64,000 bases of DNA from a bacterium (GTDB lineage: Bacteria > Pseudomonadota > Gammaproteobacteria > Burkholderiales > Burkholderiaceae_C), in NCBI GenBank assembly GCA_030824555.1, contig JAVBXK010000022.1:62001-126000 (forward strand). Reading direction: 5' to 3'. The translations under genes and the position numbers were made by a program. Shown piece after piece: positions 46,079 to 56,803 of the stretch. Every line of letters begins with the position of its first letter. Positions within the stretch are counted from its first letter, which is position 1. A model generated the notes under the pieces. The model saw nothing but the letters and a program-made list of their open reading frames with translations, was not told where the DNA came from and ran no database searches.

Positions 46079-47281
46079 TCAGCTCAGTGCGGCCAAAGGG
46101 TGCGCCGCTGCAGGCCAAGGGCTGCTGAAAAACGGGGTAACCATGTCGGGCGTGACGTCTTCAATCCGTGCTGGGTGCCAGCGCGGGGTATTGTCTTTGT
46201 CAACCGCCAATGCACGAATGCCCTCGACGGTTTCGCTGCTGGCGCCACCGCGCCCCAGATGCGCCGTGTGAAAGCAGTGGCGCACCAAGTCGCGTTCCAT
46301 GCGCAGGCCGTCGGCCAGCCCCATCTTGCGTGCACGGCGCACCTGCTCCAGCACCACATTCAACATGAGGGGCGAGCGCTTGCGCAGTGTGGTGAGTGCG
46401 TCTTGTGCGAAGGCCGAGGCATCCCGTGCCAGCGCGTCAACGATGTGTTGCACCGTTGGCAATGAAAAATATTGATCAATTTGTGCTCTAGCGCTTTTAT
46501 ACGTAGGCGTGTGTGCTCCGAATTTTGAAGAAACCAGGTGCTCCACAGCATTGGCACTTTCAAACGGCGTGGTTTGCAATTCGGCCCACACCACACTCAG
46601 CCGTGCCGAATCCAGGAAACCATCGGCCAAGCCGAACGCAATGGCGTCGCCCGCGCCGATGGTTTGCCCCGTCAGCGCCAACCATTCGCCCACACGCCCA
46701 GGGCAACGGCTGAGAAAGAAGCCCCCACCCACATCCGGGAACAGGCCAATACCGGTTTCAGGCATTGCCATCTTGGTGCGTTGCGTGACCACACGCAGAC
46801 TCGCCCCCTGGCTGATGCCCATGCCGCCGCCCATCACCACACCGTCCATGAAAGCGATGTACGGCTTGGGGTAGGTGTGAATCAGGTGATTGAGGCGGTA
46901 CTCTTCCGTGAAAAAATCTTCCAGGCGCGGATCGCCAGCCAATGCCGCCTGGTGGAAAAACCGGATGTCGCCCCCCGCACAGAAGCTGGAAAAGGCACCT
47001 TCTTTGCCAGAGCCGCGTATGGCCACCGCAAACACAGCCGGGTCTTCGCGCCAGGCCAACAGGGTTTGGGTGAGGCTGCGAACCATCTCCAGAGACAAGG
47101 CATTCAGTGCACGCCCCCGGTTGAGCGTGATGCACCCTACCCGCCCGTGCAACTCGGCCAGCACATGCGCCTCGTTGGCAGGAAAGGGGGGGGCTGCGGA
47201 TGCATGATCGGGGGACGCGGCGGTGTGGGTGTCGGCAGTCATGTTGGGCACCTGATGATCACTTCGGGCAACCTGCATCAT
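46079..47281 (-). CDS. 3-Hydroxyisobutyryl-CoA hydrolase-type enoyl-CoA hydratase/isomerase family protein
   Basis: 400 residues. The crotonase fold shows GGDIRFF, VVMGGGMGIS and PETGIGLFPDVGGGFFLS, all diagnostic of the 3-hydroxyisobutyryl-CoA hydrolase (HIBCH) branch of valine degradation. The C-terminal part has ERDLVRHCFHTAHLG and ALAVDKDNTPRWHPARIEDV. An AT-rich repeat copy at about 46463-46508 is read in frame within the helical C-terminal region (KSARAQIDQYFS). ATG 47281 overlaps the stop of the DMT transporter gene (ATGA), so it is coupled to it. Confidence 0.88.
   Translation of the reverse strand: MMQVARSDHQVPNMTADTHTAASPDHASAAPPFPANEAHVLAELHGRVGCITLNRGRALNALSLEMVRSLTQTLLAWREDPAVFAVAIRGSGKEGAFSSFCAGGDIRFFHQAALAGDPRLEDFFTEEYRLNHLIHTYPKPYIAFMDGVVMGGGMGISQGASLRVVTQRTKMAMPETGIGLFPDVGGGFFLSRCPGRVGEWLALTGQTIGAGDAIAFGLADGFLDSARLSVVWAELQTTPFESANAVEHLVSSKFGAHTPTYKSARAQIDQYFSLPTVQHIVDALARDASAFAQDALTTLRKRSPLMLNVVLEQVRRARKMGLADGLRMERDLVRHCFHTAHLGRGGASSETVEGIRALAVDKDNTPRWHPARIEDVTPDMVTPFFSSPWPAAAHPLAALS
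46463..46508. repeat. AT-rich palindromic repeat, in-frame copy in HIBCH homologue
   Basis: On the plus strand the sequence AATATTGATCAATTTGTGCT then CTAGCGCTTTTATACG is AT-rich and shares TTTGTGCTCTAGCGCTT with the DUF934 copy (TTTTGTGCTTCAACGCTTG). It stays in frame in the coding sequence. Confidence 0.5.
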
Positions 47282-48231
47282 GCCACGATGGACGGTCTTT
47301 CGGTGTCTGTTTCAGATGCCTTCGGACGGCTGCGCCAACCCAGGTATTCGTTCACCAGCAAGGCCCCGATCACGAGTGTGCCGCCCCACAACACATTGCC
47401 GCCGGGTGCCTCGCCAGCCCCTGCCCAAGCCAGCAGCGTGCCGAACAGCACCTCCAGCAATGCCAGCAGGGACACCTCGGGGGCACTCAGCACGCGCGCG
47501 CACACCACTGACAGCACACAAGGCACCGCAAGCTGGAACGTACCCAGCCCGGCAAGCAACAGCAGGTCGTGTCCACTGGCCGCCATGGGCCAGGCCAGCG
47601 GCAACGTGAGCAGCGTTGAAATGAGTGCGCCGACCAGCACGGCCGGCACCAAGTCGATCGGCGGGCTGCCCTGCCCGCTGTCGCCATGCGCCTTCAACCG
47701 GTTGCGCTGCACCAACGTCCAGTTGGCTGCGGCTGCCATGGGCACACAGAACGCCACCAAAGTGCCGGCGACACTGCCAGCCGCCAACTGGCTGACAAAC
47801 ATCGAGCCGATGCCCGCCCCCGCCACGACGATGGCTGTCCACGTTCGCCCAGGCAACCTGTGTCCGGTCACGAAGCGCGACACCAACGCAGTCAGCAGTG
47901 GCCCGGCTGCAAGGGTGATCAGCACGTTGGCAACTGTGGTCAGTGTCAACGCCACCATGAATGCCGTGAACATGATGGCCCAGCAGGCACCGGACGCCCA
48001 CAGCACCCAACCCGCACGCGCCATGCGCGCCCAGATGGCCCTGCCCTGCCACAACGGCAGGATGACCAGCAAGGCCATCGCCGTGAAGAAGCTGCGCCAG
48101 AACGTCACCTCGAATGCCCGTGCAGCCTCCAAGTGCCGAGTCACTACCCCGGCTGTTGACCACAGCAGCGCCACCAGCACCATCAAGGCCACCGCACGGC
48201 CATGCGTCAGTTTCATCAGTTTGGTTTGCAT
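47278..48231 (-). CDS. EamA/DMT-family transporter
   Basis: 317 residues, ten predicted transmembrane segments in two EamA repeats, e.g. VALMVLVALLWSTAGVVTRHLEAA at the N-terminus and ASGACWAIMFTAFMVALTLTTVANVLITLA. These are exporters of small metabolites in the drug/metabolite superfamily; the substrate is unknown. It is upstream of, and overlaps, the HIBCH homologue. ATG 48231 is used; ATG 48216 is also possible. Confidence 0.85.
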   Translation of the reverse strand: MQTKLMKLTHGRAVALMVLVALLWSTAGVVTRHLEAARAFEVTFWRSFFTAMALLVILPLWQGRAIWARMARAGWVLWASGACWAIMFTAFMVALTLTTVANVLITLAAGPLLTALVSRFVTGHRLPGRTWTAIVVAGAGIGSMFVSQLAAGSVAGTLVAFCVPMAAAANWTLVQRNRLKAHGDSGQGSPPIDLVPAVLVGALISTLLTLPLAWPMAASGHDLLLLAGLGTFQLAVPCVLSVVCARVLSAPEVSLLALLEVLFGTLLAWAGAGEAPGGNVLWGGTLVIGALLVNEYLGWRSRPKASETDTERPSIVA

Positions 48232-48244
48232 ACCCGTCCTGAAA

Positions 48245-48268
48245 TGAAAAACGGGGCCTGAGCCCCGC
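48245..48268 (-). terminator. Terminator after typA
   Basis: On the minus strand CGGGGC and GCCCCG form a 6-bp stem with loop TCAG, followed by TTTTTCATTTC. It ends the rimP-to-typA transcription unit just before the DMT transporter gene. Confidence 0.75.
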
Positions 48269-48273
48269 TTGAT

Positions 48274-50106
48274 TTATGAGCCGTCGCGACTGGCCCGCTT
48301 GCGATCTTGCTCTTTCAGGTGGCGCTTGCGCAGGCGCACGCTCTTGGGTGTGATTTCGACCAGTTCGTCGTCTTCGATGAATTCAACGCCGTATTCCAGC
48401 GTCAGGTCGATCGGTGGCGTGATCTTGATCGCGTCTTCCTTGCCGGACACGCGGAAGTTGGTCAGCTGTTTGGTACGCGTGGCGTTCACGATCAAGTCGT
48501 TGTCGCGGTTGTGGATGCCCACGATCATGCCTTCGTACACGGGGTCGTTGGCGCGCACGAACATGCGACCGCGATCATCCAGCTTGCCCAGTGCGTAGGT
48601 GAAAATTTCACCGTCGTCCATGGAGATCAGCACGCCGTTTTTGCGGCTGGCGATCTCGCCCTTGTGAGCTTCGTAGCTGTCAAAGATGTTGGCGATCAAA
48701 CCGGAACCACGGGTCAGGTTCAAGAATTCATTGGTGAAACCGATCAACCCGCGCGCTGGGATGCGGTATTCCAGGCGCACGCGGCCACGGCCATCCGGCT
48801 CCATGTTCACCAGTTCGCCCTTGCGCTCGCCCAGTGCTTGCATCACGCCGCCTTGGTGCTGCTCTTCGATGTCGGCCGTCACCAGCTCGATAGGCTCATG
48901 GCGCTCGCCATTCACATCGCGGTACACGACGCGGGGCTTGGACACCGCCAGTTCGTAGCCTTCGCGGCGCATGTTTTCCAGCAGGATGGTCAGGTGCAGT
49001 TCGCCACGGCCCATGACTTCAAAAATGCCGTCTTCGTTGGTTTCCTTGACGCGCAGGGCCACGTTGGATTGCAGCTCTTTCTGCAAGCGGTCCCAAATCT
49101 GGCGGCTGGTGACGTATTTGCCTTCGCGGCCAGCCAGGGGGCTGGTGTTCACGCAGAAGTTCATGGTCAGCGTGGGTTCGTCAACCTTCAGCATGGGAAG
49201 TGGCATGGGCGTCAGCGGGTCGGTCAACGTCACGCCAATGCCGATGTCGGCAATGCCGTTGATCAGCACGATGTGACCAGGACCGGCTTCGGTCACCTGC
49301 ACACGGTCCAGGCCCTGGAAGGTCAGCACTTGATTGATACGGCCCTTGAATGCCTTGCCTTCTGGGCCTTCCATAACCATCACGTCCATGGATGGTCTGA
49401 TGGTGCCCTGACTGATGCGGCCCACGCCGATGCGACCCACGAAGGTTGAAAAATCAAGGGCAGAAATTTGCAACTGCAATGGTGCCTCAGGGTCACCGGT
49501 TTGTGCGGGCACGTGCTTGAGCACCGTGTCAAACAGGGCAGACATATCTGGGCCCCACTGTGCGCCGGCTTCGCCTTCTTCCAGCGATGACCAGCCATTG
49601 ATACCCGATGCATACACCACAGGGAAATCAAGCTGTTCGTCGGTGGCACCGAGCTTGTCGAACAAATCGAACGCGGCATTGACCACTTTGTCGGGGTTTG
49701 CACCGGGCTTGTCGACCTTGTTCACCACCACGATCGGCTTGAGGCCCAGGGCCAGCGCCTTCTTGGTCACGAAGCGCGTCTGGGGCATGGGGCCTTCTTG
49801 CGCGTCGATCAGCAGCAACACACCGTCCACCATGGACAGGGCACGCTCCACTTCACCACCGAAGTCCGCGTGTCCGGGGGTATCGACGATGTTGATGTGG
49901 GTTTCTTTCCAGCTGACGGCGCAGTTCTTGGCCAGGATGGTGATGCCCCGCTCGCGTTCGATGGCGTTGTTGTCCATCACGGTGTCGACCACTTTTTCGT
50001 GCTCGGCGAAGGTGCCCGACTGGCGAAGCAGTTGGTCCACCATGGTGGTTTTGCCGTGGTCAACGTGGGCAATGATGGCGATGTTGCGAATTTGTGTCTG
50101 GCTCAT
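48274..50106 (-). CDS. typA: Ribosome-associated translational GTPase TypA/BipA
   Basis: 610 residues. A translational GTPase that aids ribosome assembly and stress adaptation. G1 AHVDHGKTT, G2 RGITI, G3 DTPGHADFGGEVER and NKVDKPGANP are present. The beta-barrel and EF-G-like domains follow and the C-terminal BipA-specific domain contains AYGVEFIEDDELVE (here LEYGVEFIEDDELVEITP). It is the last gene of the rimP operon. AGGA precedes the ATG; the gap from truB is 12 bases. Confidence 0.96.
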   Translation of the reverse strand: MSQTQIRNIAIIAHVDHGKTTMVDQLLRQSGTFAEHEKVVDTVMDNNAIERERGITILAKNCAVSWKETHINIVDTPGHADFGGEVERALSMVDGVLLLIDAQEGPMPQTRFVTKKALALGLKPIVVVNKVDKPGANPDKVVNAAFDLFDKLGATDEQLDFPVVYASGINGWSSLEEGEAGAQWGPDMSALFDTVLKHVPAQTGDPEAPLQLQISALDFSTFVGRIGVGRISQGTIRPSMDVMVMEGPEGKAFKGRINQVLTFQGLDRVQVTEAGPGHIVLINGIADIGIGVTLTDPLTPMPLPMLKVDEPTLTMNFCVNTSPLAGREGKYVTSRQIWDRLQKELQSNVALRVKETNEDGIFEVMGRGELHLTILLENMRREGYELAVSKPRVVYRDVNGERHEPIELVTADIEEQHQGGVMQALGERKGELVNMEPDGRGRVRLEYRIPARGLIGFTNEFLNLTRGSGLIANIFDSYEAHKGEIASRKNGVLISMDDGEIFTYALGKLDDRGRMFVRANDPVYEGMIVGIHNRDNDLIVNATRTKQLTNFRVSGKEDAIKITPPIDLTLEYGVEFIEDDELVEITPKSVRLRKRHLKEQDRKRASRDGS

Positions 50107-50118
50107 GGTCCGTCCTGG

Positions 50119-51129
50119 TCAGTCTTTGAAAAAGGTTTGTACCGCTGTGCAATCACGCAACGGCGTTGTGTGTGTGGGGGCGCTCTGGCGCTGAATCTGA
50201 TCGATGTCCTGTGGGTTCAGCAGACGCTGGGGAATCAGCTCGCCGCCCTCTATGTATGCGCTGCCCAGCAGCACGTGGTGAGTCGGTCCGTAAACGGACA
50301 CGGTGGCGGTATCCGGCAAAGCCGTGCGCCGCCGCATGCCGCTTGAAAAACGGGCCGAATTGTCGCTGTCAAGGATGACGGGCGTGTGATCGGCCAGCAA
50401 CACATCGACATTGTGCAGGCGCTGTTCGCGCTGATCGGGTTCCAGCGCCTCCAGCTCCTGCAGCGTGATGCATTGGTCCTGGGTGAAATGGCCGGTTTGC
50501 GTGCGACGCAAGGCGCGCAAATGCCCCACCGTACCGAGCGCTTTGGCAATCTCTTCGCCCAGCGTGCGGATGTAAGTGCCTTTGCTGCAAAGCGCATCAA
50601 TAGAGATAGCTGAAAACCCTTCCGCATCAAGTGACGAGGCCATTTTCAGTTCAAATATCTCTATGCTGCGCGGCACGCGTTCGACATCTTCCCCTGCCCG
50701 CGCGTACTCGTACAGGGCTTTGCCATCCTTCTTCAGTGCCGAATACATGGGCGGCACCTGCAGTTGCTTGCCCGTCATGCGATGGGCCACTGCATCCAGA
50801 TCGGCCTGCGTGAGCGCTGGCACGGTTGCGGTGGCAATCACATCGCCTTCGGCATCGCCGGTTGCGGTGGCCTCACCCAGTCTAAGGACAGCCTGGTAGC
50901 GCTTGTGCGCATCCAGGTGCTGTTGGCTGAACTTGGTGGCAGCGCCAAAGCAAAGCGGCAAGACGCCTGTGGCCAGCGGGTCCAACGTGCCCGTGTGGCC
51001 CGCTTTTTCGGCGCACAGCAACCACTTGGCCTTTTGCAAAGCCTGGTTACTGGAAAGACCCAGTGGTTTGTCGAGCAACAACACCCCGTGCACAGGGCGC
51101 CGCTGCACCCGTGTGCGTGGCGCGACCAT
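50119..51129 (-). CDS. truB: tRNA pseudouridine-55 synthase
   Basis: 336 residues. Makes pseudouridine-55 in the T-loop of tRNA. The catalytic Asp lies in GHTGTLDPLATGVLPL near residue 47, and the conserved CSKGTYIRTLGEEI segment appears later. A repeat copy (50600-50664) is read in frame just before CSKGTYIRT, encoding about 20 residues (KMASSLDAEGFSAISIDAL) where E. coli TruB has a shorter, different stretch. The C-terminal PUA-like region is present. It starts 2 bases after the rbfA stop, in the same operon. Confidence 0.95.
   Translation of the reverse strand: MVAPRTRVQRRPVHGVLLLDKPLGLSSNQALQKAKWLLCAEKAGHTGTLDPLATGVLPLCFGAATKFSQQHLDAHKRYQAVLRLGEATATGDAEGDVIATATVPALTQADLDAVAHRMTGKQLQVPPMYSALKKDGKALYEYARAGEDVERVPRSIEIFELKMASSLDAEGFSAISIDALCSKGTYIRTLGEEIAKALGTVGHLRALRRTQTGHFTQDQCITLQELEALEPDQREQRLHNVDVLLADHTPVILDSDNSARFSSGMRRRTALPDTATVSVYGPTHHVLLGSAYIEGGELIPQRLLNPQDIDQIQRQSAPTHTTPLRDCTAVQTFFKD
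50600..50664. repeat. AT-rich palindromic repeat, in-frame copy in truB
   Basis: On the minus strand GAGATATTTGAACTGAAAAT then GGCCTCGTCACTTGATGCG and GGGTTTTCAGCTATCTC. The two ends pair imperfectly (GAGATA...TATCTC). It matches the nadE copy at AAAATxGxCTCxGTCACTT and AGCTAT. Confidence 0.6.
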
Positions 51130-51131
51130 AC

Positions 51132-51497
51132 CTATTCTTCTTTAGCTCTGGAAGAGACGGCCTTGGCGATCAAGGCATTCATGTCGGCTGCACGCTCGGT
51201 GGTGCGGTCGAAATGGAAATGCAACGACGGCACCGTGTGAATGTGCAATCGCTTGAACAAACCATTGCGCAGGAAGCCAGCGGCCTGATTCAAGGCCAGC
51301 TCGGTTTGATCCGGGTCGCCAATCAACAGGCTGAAAAACACCTTGGCATGCGCGTAATCAGGCGTCACCTCGACAGAGTTGACGGTGACCATGCCCACGC
51401 GGGGGTCTTTCAGCTCGCGTGCGATCAGTTCGGTCAGGTCCCGCTGGATCTGATCGGCGACGCGGTAACTGCGGTTAGGTACAGACGATTTTTTCAT
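51132..51497 (-). CDS. rbfA: 30S ribosome-binding factor
   Basis: 121 residues, KH-fold 30S maturation factor. The [25 protein letters not shown] stretch and a [17 protein letters not shown]-terminal part fit RbfA. ATG 51497 gives the family start [18 protein letters not shown]. It lies 16 bases after infB and 2 bases before truB. Confidence 0.95.
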   Translation of the reverse strand: MKKSSVPNRSYRVADQIQRDLTELIARELKDPRVGMVTVNSVEVTPDYAHAKVFFSLLIGDPDQTELALNQAAGFLRNGLFKRLHIHTVPSLHFHFDRTTERAADMNALIAKAVSSRAKEE

Positions 51498-51513
51498 GCA
51501 GCAAGGTCGCACT

Positions 51514-54465
51514 TCACAGCGTGCGGGCAATTTCCTTGACTTCGAAGAATTCGAGCTGATCGCCCTCTTTGATGTCGTTGTAGTTGCGCAGCTTGATACC
51601 GCACTCGAAGCCTTCCTTCACTTCGCGCACATCGTCCTTCATGCGCTTGAGCGAGTCGAGTTCGCCAGTGTAAACCACCATGTTTTCGCGCAGCAGGCGG
51701 AACGATGCGTTGCGGTTGACATGGCCCGATGTGACCATACAACCCGCCACCGTACCGATCTTGGATGCCACGAACACGGTGCGGATCTCGGCCATACCGA
51801 TGATCTCTTCCTTCTTGTCGGGAGTCAGCATGCCCGACATGGCCAGCTTCACATCATCGACAGCGTCGTAAATGATGTTGTAGTAGCGGATGTCAACATC
51901 GTTGCCTTCAGCCACTTTGCGTGCGTTGACATCGGCACGGGTGTTGAAGCCGATGATGACCGCCTTGGATGCAATGGCCAGGTTGATGTCGGACTCACTG
52001 ATGCCGCCTACGCCTGTGTACACCATCTGCACCTTGACTTCGTCGGTAGACAGCTTGAGCAACGACGTGGCCAGCGCTTCCTGCGAACCTTGCACATCGG
52101 CTTTGATGATGATAGGCAGCACTTTGACTTCACCCGCCGTCATGTCGGAGAACACGCTTTCCAGCTTGGCGGCCTGTTGCTTGGCCAACTTGGTGGAGCG
52201 GTACTTGCCCGCGCGGTAGGTGGCAATCTCACGGGCACGGCGCTCGTCAGACATGACCATGAATTCGTCACCGGCCTGCGGCACTTCCGTCAAACCCTGG
52301 ATTTCCACGGGAATGGATGGACCGGCTGACTTGGTGGGCTTGCCATTTTCGTCGAGCATGGCCCGAACGCGACCAAAGGTCTGGCCAGCCAGCACCACAT
52401 CGCCCGTTTTCAGCGTACCTGACTGAACCAGCACGGTGGCAACAGGGCCACGGCCCTTGTCCAACTTGGCTTCAATGACCAGGCCCTTGGCCATGGCATC
52501 CACCACTGCGCGCAGTTCCAGCACCTCGGCTTGCAGCAGCACTTGCTCCAGCAGCGCATCGATGCCCATACCGGTCTTGGATGACACGGCCACGAATGGC
52601 GAATCACCGCCGTATTCTTCGGGCACCACTTCTTCGACAACCAGTTCCTGCTTCACGCGGTCCGGGTTGGCGTCGGGCTTGTCTGCTTTCGTGATGGCCA
52701 CCACGATCGGTACTTTGGCCGCCCTGGCATGTTTGATGGCTTCCTTGGTTTGCGGCATGACACCATCGTCAGCAGCCACCACCAGAATGACGATGTCGGT
52801 GGCCTGCGCACCACGGGCACGCATGGCTGTGAACGCCTCGTGACCAGGGGTGTCCAGGAACGAAACCATGCCACGTGGCGTTTCAACGTGATAGGCACCG
52901 ATGTGCTGAGTGATGCCACCCGCTTCGCCAGAAGCAACCTTTGCACGACGGATGTAGTCCAGCAAAGAGGTTTTACCGTGGTCAACGTGACCCATGACGG
53001 TCACCACAGGTGCACGCGGCAGTGTCTCACCAGCTTGCGAAGACGACACTTCGTCATCGGTGAAGGCTTCCGGGTCATCGAGTGCAGCTTGCACGGCGTT
53101 GTGCCCCATTTCCTCCACGATGATCATGGCGGTGTCTTGGTCCAGCGCCTGGTTGATGGTGACCATCTGGCCCAGTTTCATCAAATGCTTGATGACCTCT
53201 GAGGATTTCACGCTCATCTTGTGAGCCAGCTCGGCCACCGTGATGGTTTCCGGCACATGAATTTCCAGCACCTTGGTCTCGCTGGGGGGCGCGAAAGACG
53301 ATGCACCGTTGTCACGGCTGTCGCGGTCGCCTTTGCGGCCCTTGGGTCCGCTGCGCCAGTTGGAGCGACCATTCGACGTGTCACCACGGGTCTTGATCTC
53401 TTTTTTCTTGGCTGCATCGTCTTTCCATGTAGACGACAGGTTCTCTGACTTGACTTCCTTCTTGCCTGCACCAGCTGCACCTGCACCTGCCGTCGTGCTG
53501 ACTGCGGGACGCACCGCACCGGGTGTGCCAGCCGGTTTGTGCAACGTGCCTTTCAGGCCTGCCTTGGCATCGCCAGCTGCGGGCTTGACTTCGGGTGGGG
53601 GCTCAGGCTTCTTCGCCACCAGCACCTTCTTGGGTGCTGACATCATCTCGCGAATGGCAGCAGCTTCGGCTTCTGCCTTGCGGCGGCGCTCTTGCAAATC
53701 TTTGGCGCGTGCGGCTTCAGCCGCTTTTTCTTCCGTTGCCTTGGTCAAGGCCGCTCGCTTGATGTCGTCTGCACTGGGGGCTGCTGGGGCCGCAGTGGGT
53801 GCAGCCACCACAACAGGTGCCACGGCCTCTACGGGCTGGGGCACTTCAACGGGTTCAACCACGGGTGCAGCGGCTTCCACAGCAGGCTCGGCTTTCTTCT
53901 CGAACGAATGACGGGCAGCGGACAGGCGAGTAGCCTCTTCCTGGGCACGGGCCCGTGCGGCTTCGCGATCACGTTCACGTGTGCGCTCGGCTTCTTCCAC
54001 CGCGGCCTCACGGGCTTCCTGCTCTTCGCGTTCCCGGCGTTTTTGGGCCAGTTCTTCTTCCTGCTGGCGCAACTGCTCGGCCTGCTGGCGTGCTTCTTCT
54101 TCACGACGGGCCAATTCAGCCGGATCGATGGCAGGGGGCGCGGGAGGCTCAACCGCGATGTCTTCGTCGCGCTGAATGAACGTGCGCTTCTTGCGTACTT
54201 CGACCTGAATCGTACGTGCGCGCCCAGTGGCGTCAGCTTGCTTGATTTCAGTGGTGGACTTCTTGGTCAACGTGATTTTTTTGCGCTCACCAGAAGCCGT
54301 TCCGTGGCTGGTTTGCAAAAAACTCAGCAACTTGTGCTTATCCGCTTCGGACACGGCATCGTTCACGGATGCCTTGGGCACACCTGCGCTGGCCAACTGC
54401 TCCAGCAAGGTATGGGTAGATTTGTGCAGCTCGGCTGCCAGGTCTGCGACGCTGATACTGGTCAT
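51514..54465 (-). CDS. infB: Translation initiation factor IF-2
   Basis: 983 residues. Delivers initiator fMet-tRNA to the 30S subunit and hydrolyses GTP on subunit joining. Two N-terminal IF2-N regions (first ~50 residues [16 protein letters not shown] and again ~residue 400) flank a long charged Arg/Glu/Ala coiled-coil part. The G domain has [14 protein letters not shown] and a G4 written TKAD rather than the common NKxD. The C-terminal domains II-IV follow. GGAG precedes the ATG. Operon member, 25 bases after nusA. Confidence 0.96.
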   Translation of the reverse strand: MTSISVADLAAELHKSTHTLLEQLASAGVPKASVNDAVSEADKHKLLSFLQTSHGTASGERKKITLTKKSTTEIKQADATGRARTIQVEVRKKRTFIQRDEDIAVEPPAPPAIDPAELARREEEARQQAEQLRQQEEELAQKRREREEQEAREAAVEEAERTRERDREAARARAQEEATRLSAARHSFEKKAEPAVEAAAPVVEPVEVPQPVEAVAPVVVAAPTAAPAAPSADDIKRAALTKATEEKAAEAARAKDLQERRRKAEAEAAAIREMMSAPKKVLVAKKPEPPPEVKPAAGDAKAGLKGTLHKPAGTPGAVRPAVSTTAGAGAAGAGKKEVKSENLSSTWKDDAAKKKEIKTRGDTSNGRSNWRSGPKGRKGDRDSRDNGASSFAPPSETKVLEIHVPETITVAELAHKMSVKSSEVIKHLMKLGQMVTINQALDQDTAMIIVEEMGHNAVQAALDDPEAFTDDEVSSSQAGETLPRAPVVTVMGHVDHGKTSLLDYIRRAKVASGEAGGITQHIGAYHVETPRGMVSFLDTPGHEAFTAMRARGAQATDIVILVVAADDGVMPQTKEAIKHARAAKVPIVVAITKADKPDANPDRVKQELVVEEVVPEEYGGDSPFVAVSSKTGMGIDALLEQVLLQAEVLELRAVVDAMAKGLVIEAKLDKGRGPVATVLVQSGTLKTGDVVLAGQTFGRVRAMLDENGKPTKSAGPSIPVEIQGLTEVPQAGDEFMVMSDERRAREIATYRAGKYRSTKLAKQQAAKLESVFSDMTAGEVKVLPIIIKADVQGSQEALATSLLKLSTDEVKVQMVYTGVGGISESDINLAIASKAVIIGFNTRADVNARKVAEGNDVDIRYYNIIYDAVDDVKLAMSGMLTPDKKEEIIGMAEIRTVFVASKIGTVAGCMVTSGHVNRNASFRLLRENMVVYTGELDSLKRMKDDVREVKEGFECGIKLRNYNDIKEGDQLEFFEVKEIARTL

Positions 54466-54490
54466 GGGTGTTTCTCCGTTGCCTCCGTGA

Positions 54491-55990
54491 TCAGGACTGA
54501 GCCTGGGCGTCATCACCGGTAAACCAGTGAGCCCGTGCCTTCATGATCAGGGCTGTCGCATCCTCGGCACTCTGGCCTGTGATGTCTGACAATTCATCGG
54601 TGGCCAGATCGGCCAGATCGTCGCGGCTGTTCACACCAGCTTCTGCCAGTTGGGCAATCAGCTCAGGTGACAGGCCTTCGATGTCACGAAGGTCTTGCGA
54701 CACCTCGTCCACACTTTCCTCTTTGACCAGTTCCATGGTCAGCAAGGCGTCTTTGGCGCGGCTGCGAAGCTCGTTGACGGTGTCTTCGTCGAAGGACTCG
54801 ATGTCCAGCATCTCCTGCAGCGGCACGTAAGCCACTTCTTCAAGGCTGGCAAAACCTTCCTCGATGAGGATGTCCGCAATCTCTTGGTCAACGTCCAGCT
54901 TGGCCATGAACAGCTTGCGCACACCGTCGGTTTCTTCGGCTTGCTTCTGGGCCGATTCGTCGGCCGTCATGATGTTGATACGCCAACCGGTCAGCTCGGA
55001 AGCCAAACGGACGTTCTGGCCGCCGCGACCGATGGCGATGGCCAGGTTCTCTTCGTCAACCACCACATCCATGGCATGGCGTTCTTCATCGACCACGATG
55101 GATTGCACGTTGGCAGGCGCCAGCGCACCAATCACAAATTGCGCGGGGTCTTCGCTCCAGAGGACGATGTCCACGCGTTCGCCTGCCAGCTCGGTGGTCA
55201 CGCCGTTGACACGGGAACCACGCACGCCCACGCATGTACCGATGGGGTCGACCCGCTTGTCACGTGACAGCACGGCAATCTTGGCACGCGAACCAGCGTC
55301 ACGGGCGCAAGATTTGATTTCAAGCAAACCCTGCTCGATTTCAGGCACTTCTGCGCGGAACAACTCCATCATGAACATCGGCGCGGAGCGCGACAGCAAA
55401 ATGGGCGCGCCACGCAGTGTCAGATCCACTTCGGTGATGATGGCGCGAACGCGGTCGCCAGTGCGGAAATTTTCCTTCGGAATCATTTCACCGCGCTTCA
55501 GGCGGCCCTCAACGCGGCCACTTTCGATGATCAAGTCACCCTTGTCCATGCGCTTGACGGTGCCGACGAAGATTTTTTCGCCGCGCGACATGAAGTCGTT
55601 CAGCAGCATTTCGCGCTCGGCATCGCGAATCTTCTGGAGGATGACCTGCTTGGCAGCCATGGCACCGATTCGGCCAATGGGTACGCTTTCAACGGGTTTT
55701 TCGATGAAATCGCCGACTTCAATATCCTCGATCTCATCGCGGGCATCGGTCAGGAGCTCTTCAGCATCGGGGTTTTGCAGACCGGCTTCGTCAGGCACCA
55801 CCAGCCAACGGCGGAAGGTTTCGTAGTTGCCACTGTCGCGGTCGATCACGACACGCATGTCGACATCGCCCGAATACAGTTTCTTGCTGGCCGAGGCCAG
55901 TGCAAGCTCCACAGCGCCGAACACAACATCGCGCTCAACGTTCTTTTCGCGCGAAATCGCGTCGACCAACATCAGGAGTTCACGGTTCAT
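54491..55990 (-). CDS. nusA: Transcription termination/antitermination factor
   Basis: 499 residues. N-terminal RNAP-binding domain ([28 protein letters not shown]), S1 domain (about 135-200, [16 protein letters not shown]), KH1/KH2 domains ([29 protein letters not shown]) and two C-terminal acidic helical repeats after about residue 360, as in other proteobacteria. It modulates pausing, Rho and N-type antitermination. It sits between rimP (48-base gap) and infB. Confidence 0.97.
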   Translation of the reverse strand: MNRELLMLVDAISREKNVERDVVFGAVELALASASKKLYSGDVDMRVVIDRDSGNYETFRRWLVVPDEAGLQNPDAEELLTDARDEIEDIEVGDFIEKPVESVPIGRIGAMAAKQVILQKIRDAEREMLLNDFMSRGEKIFVGTVKRMDKGDLIIESGRVEGRLKRGEMIPKENFRTGDRVRAIITEVDLTLRGAPILLSRSAPMFMMELFRAEVPEIEQGLLEIKSCARDAGSRAKIAVLSRDKRVDPIGTCVGVRGSRVNGVTTELAGERVDIVLWSEDPAQFVIGALAPANVQSIVVDEERHAMDVVVDEENLAIAIGRGGQNVRLASELTGWRINIMTADESAQKQAEETDGVRKLFMAKLDVDQEIADILIEEGFASLEEVAYVPLQEMLDIESFDEDTVNELRSRAKDALLTMELVKEESVDEVSQDLRDIEGLSPELIAQLAEAGVNSRDDLADLATDELSDITGQSAEDATALIMKARAHWFTGDDAQAQS

Positions 55991-56038
55991 TTCTGTGGCC
56001 TGCCTTTCTTTCTTCTGCCGTCAAATACATTCAAACAA

Positions 56039-56638
56039 TCAAGTTGTGGAAGGGTTGCTGTCGTCTGGCGCTGCGGTCGCTGGCGCTGACAATTTTCTGC
56101 CCTTGAAATCGACAATCGGGGCCAGCCGTGCCTCGCGGATTTCGTCCAGCGTGAACTGCATGGCTTGCATGGGTACGGGTGCCCGCTTCTTGCTGACCCG
56201 GGCACCGGGCTTTGGGGCCGGGGCATCTGACCAGACGATTTGCCACTGACCCGCTTCAGCCGTGGCTTCCAGCGTGCCGCGAAATTTCTTGCGGTTGGCC
56301 GCCACTTCCGTGCCGGTGGCACCTATGGGTTGGCGCAGCGTGACGTCGATCGTGCTGCCGACAAAGCGGGCAAAGTCGGCCTCGTTGCGCAGGGGGCGAT
56401 CGATACCGGGTGAGCCGACTTCAAGGCGGCGGTAATCGACCTGCTCGACTTCAAGCAAAAATTGCAATTGCCGGGTGACTGTTTCGCAGTCTTCGACCGT
56501 GACGGACTGTTCCGGCGCACCCGCCACATAGGGCATGTCTATGGTGATACGCAACAATCCGCCCGCAGAACGATCAATCTCCACGAGGTCGTAGCCCAAA
56601 CCCGTAACGGTTTGCTCGACTGTTGCTTGCCATGTCAT
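56039..56638 (-). CDS. rimP: Ribosome maturation factor
   Basis: 199 residues. Needed for 30S maturation. The N-terminal alpha/beta domain has VEQTVTGLGYDLVEIDRS and the central LEVGSPGIDRPLRNEADFARFVGSTIDVTLRQP motif is characteristic; the C-terminal SH3-like domain follows with an Ala/Pro/Ser-rich tail. Start ATG 56638 gives MTWQATVEQ. It is the first gene of rimP-nusA-infB-rbfA-truB-typA; no clear promoter was identified. Confidence 0.95.
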   Translation of the reverse strand: MTWQATVEQTVTGLGYDLVEIDRSAGGLLRITIDMPYVAGAPEQSVTVEDCETVTRQLQFLLEVEQVDYRRLEVGSPGIDRPLRNEADFARFVGSTIDVTLRQPIGATGTEVAANRKKFRGTLEATAEAGQWQIVWSDAPAPKPGARVSKKRAPVPMQAMQFTLDEIREARLAPIVDFKGRKLSAPATAAPDDSNPSTT

Positions 56639-56697
56639 GTGTGTGGTGCGAGGGTCAGTTGGGTTGTCAAAAAGGCTGCATCGAAAAACGTGCGGCC

Positions 56698-56729
56698 AAA
56701 AAAAATGGGCGGTGATTACCCGCCCATTT
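56698..56729 (-). terminator. Terminator after the DUF2788 gene
   Basis: On the minus strand AAATGGGCGG and CCGCCCATTT form a 10-bp stem with a 7-base loop followed by TTTTT; it separates the DUF2788 gene from the rimP operon. Confidence 0.85.
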
Positions 56730-56803
56730 GGTCGTGAAGCTCGCATTCTAACCGGACAAAGTCCCCTGGACAAGCCAACAATGCGAATCTGGTGAAGCAA
56801 ACC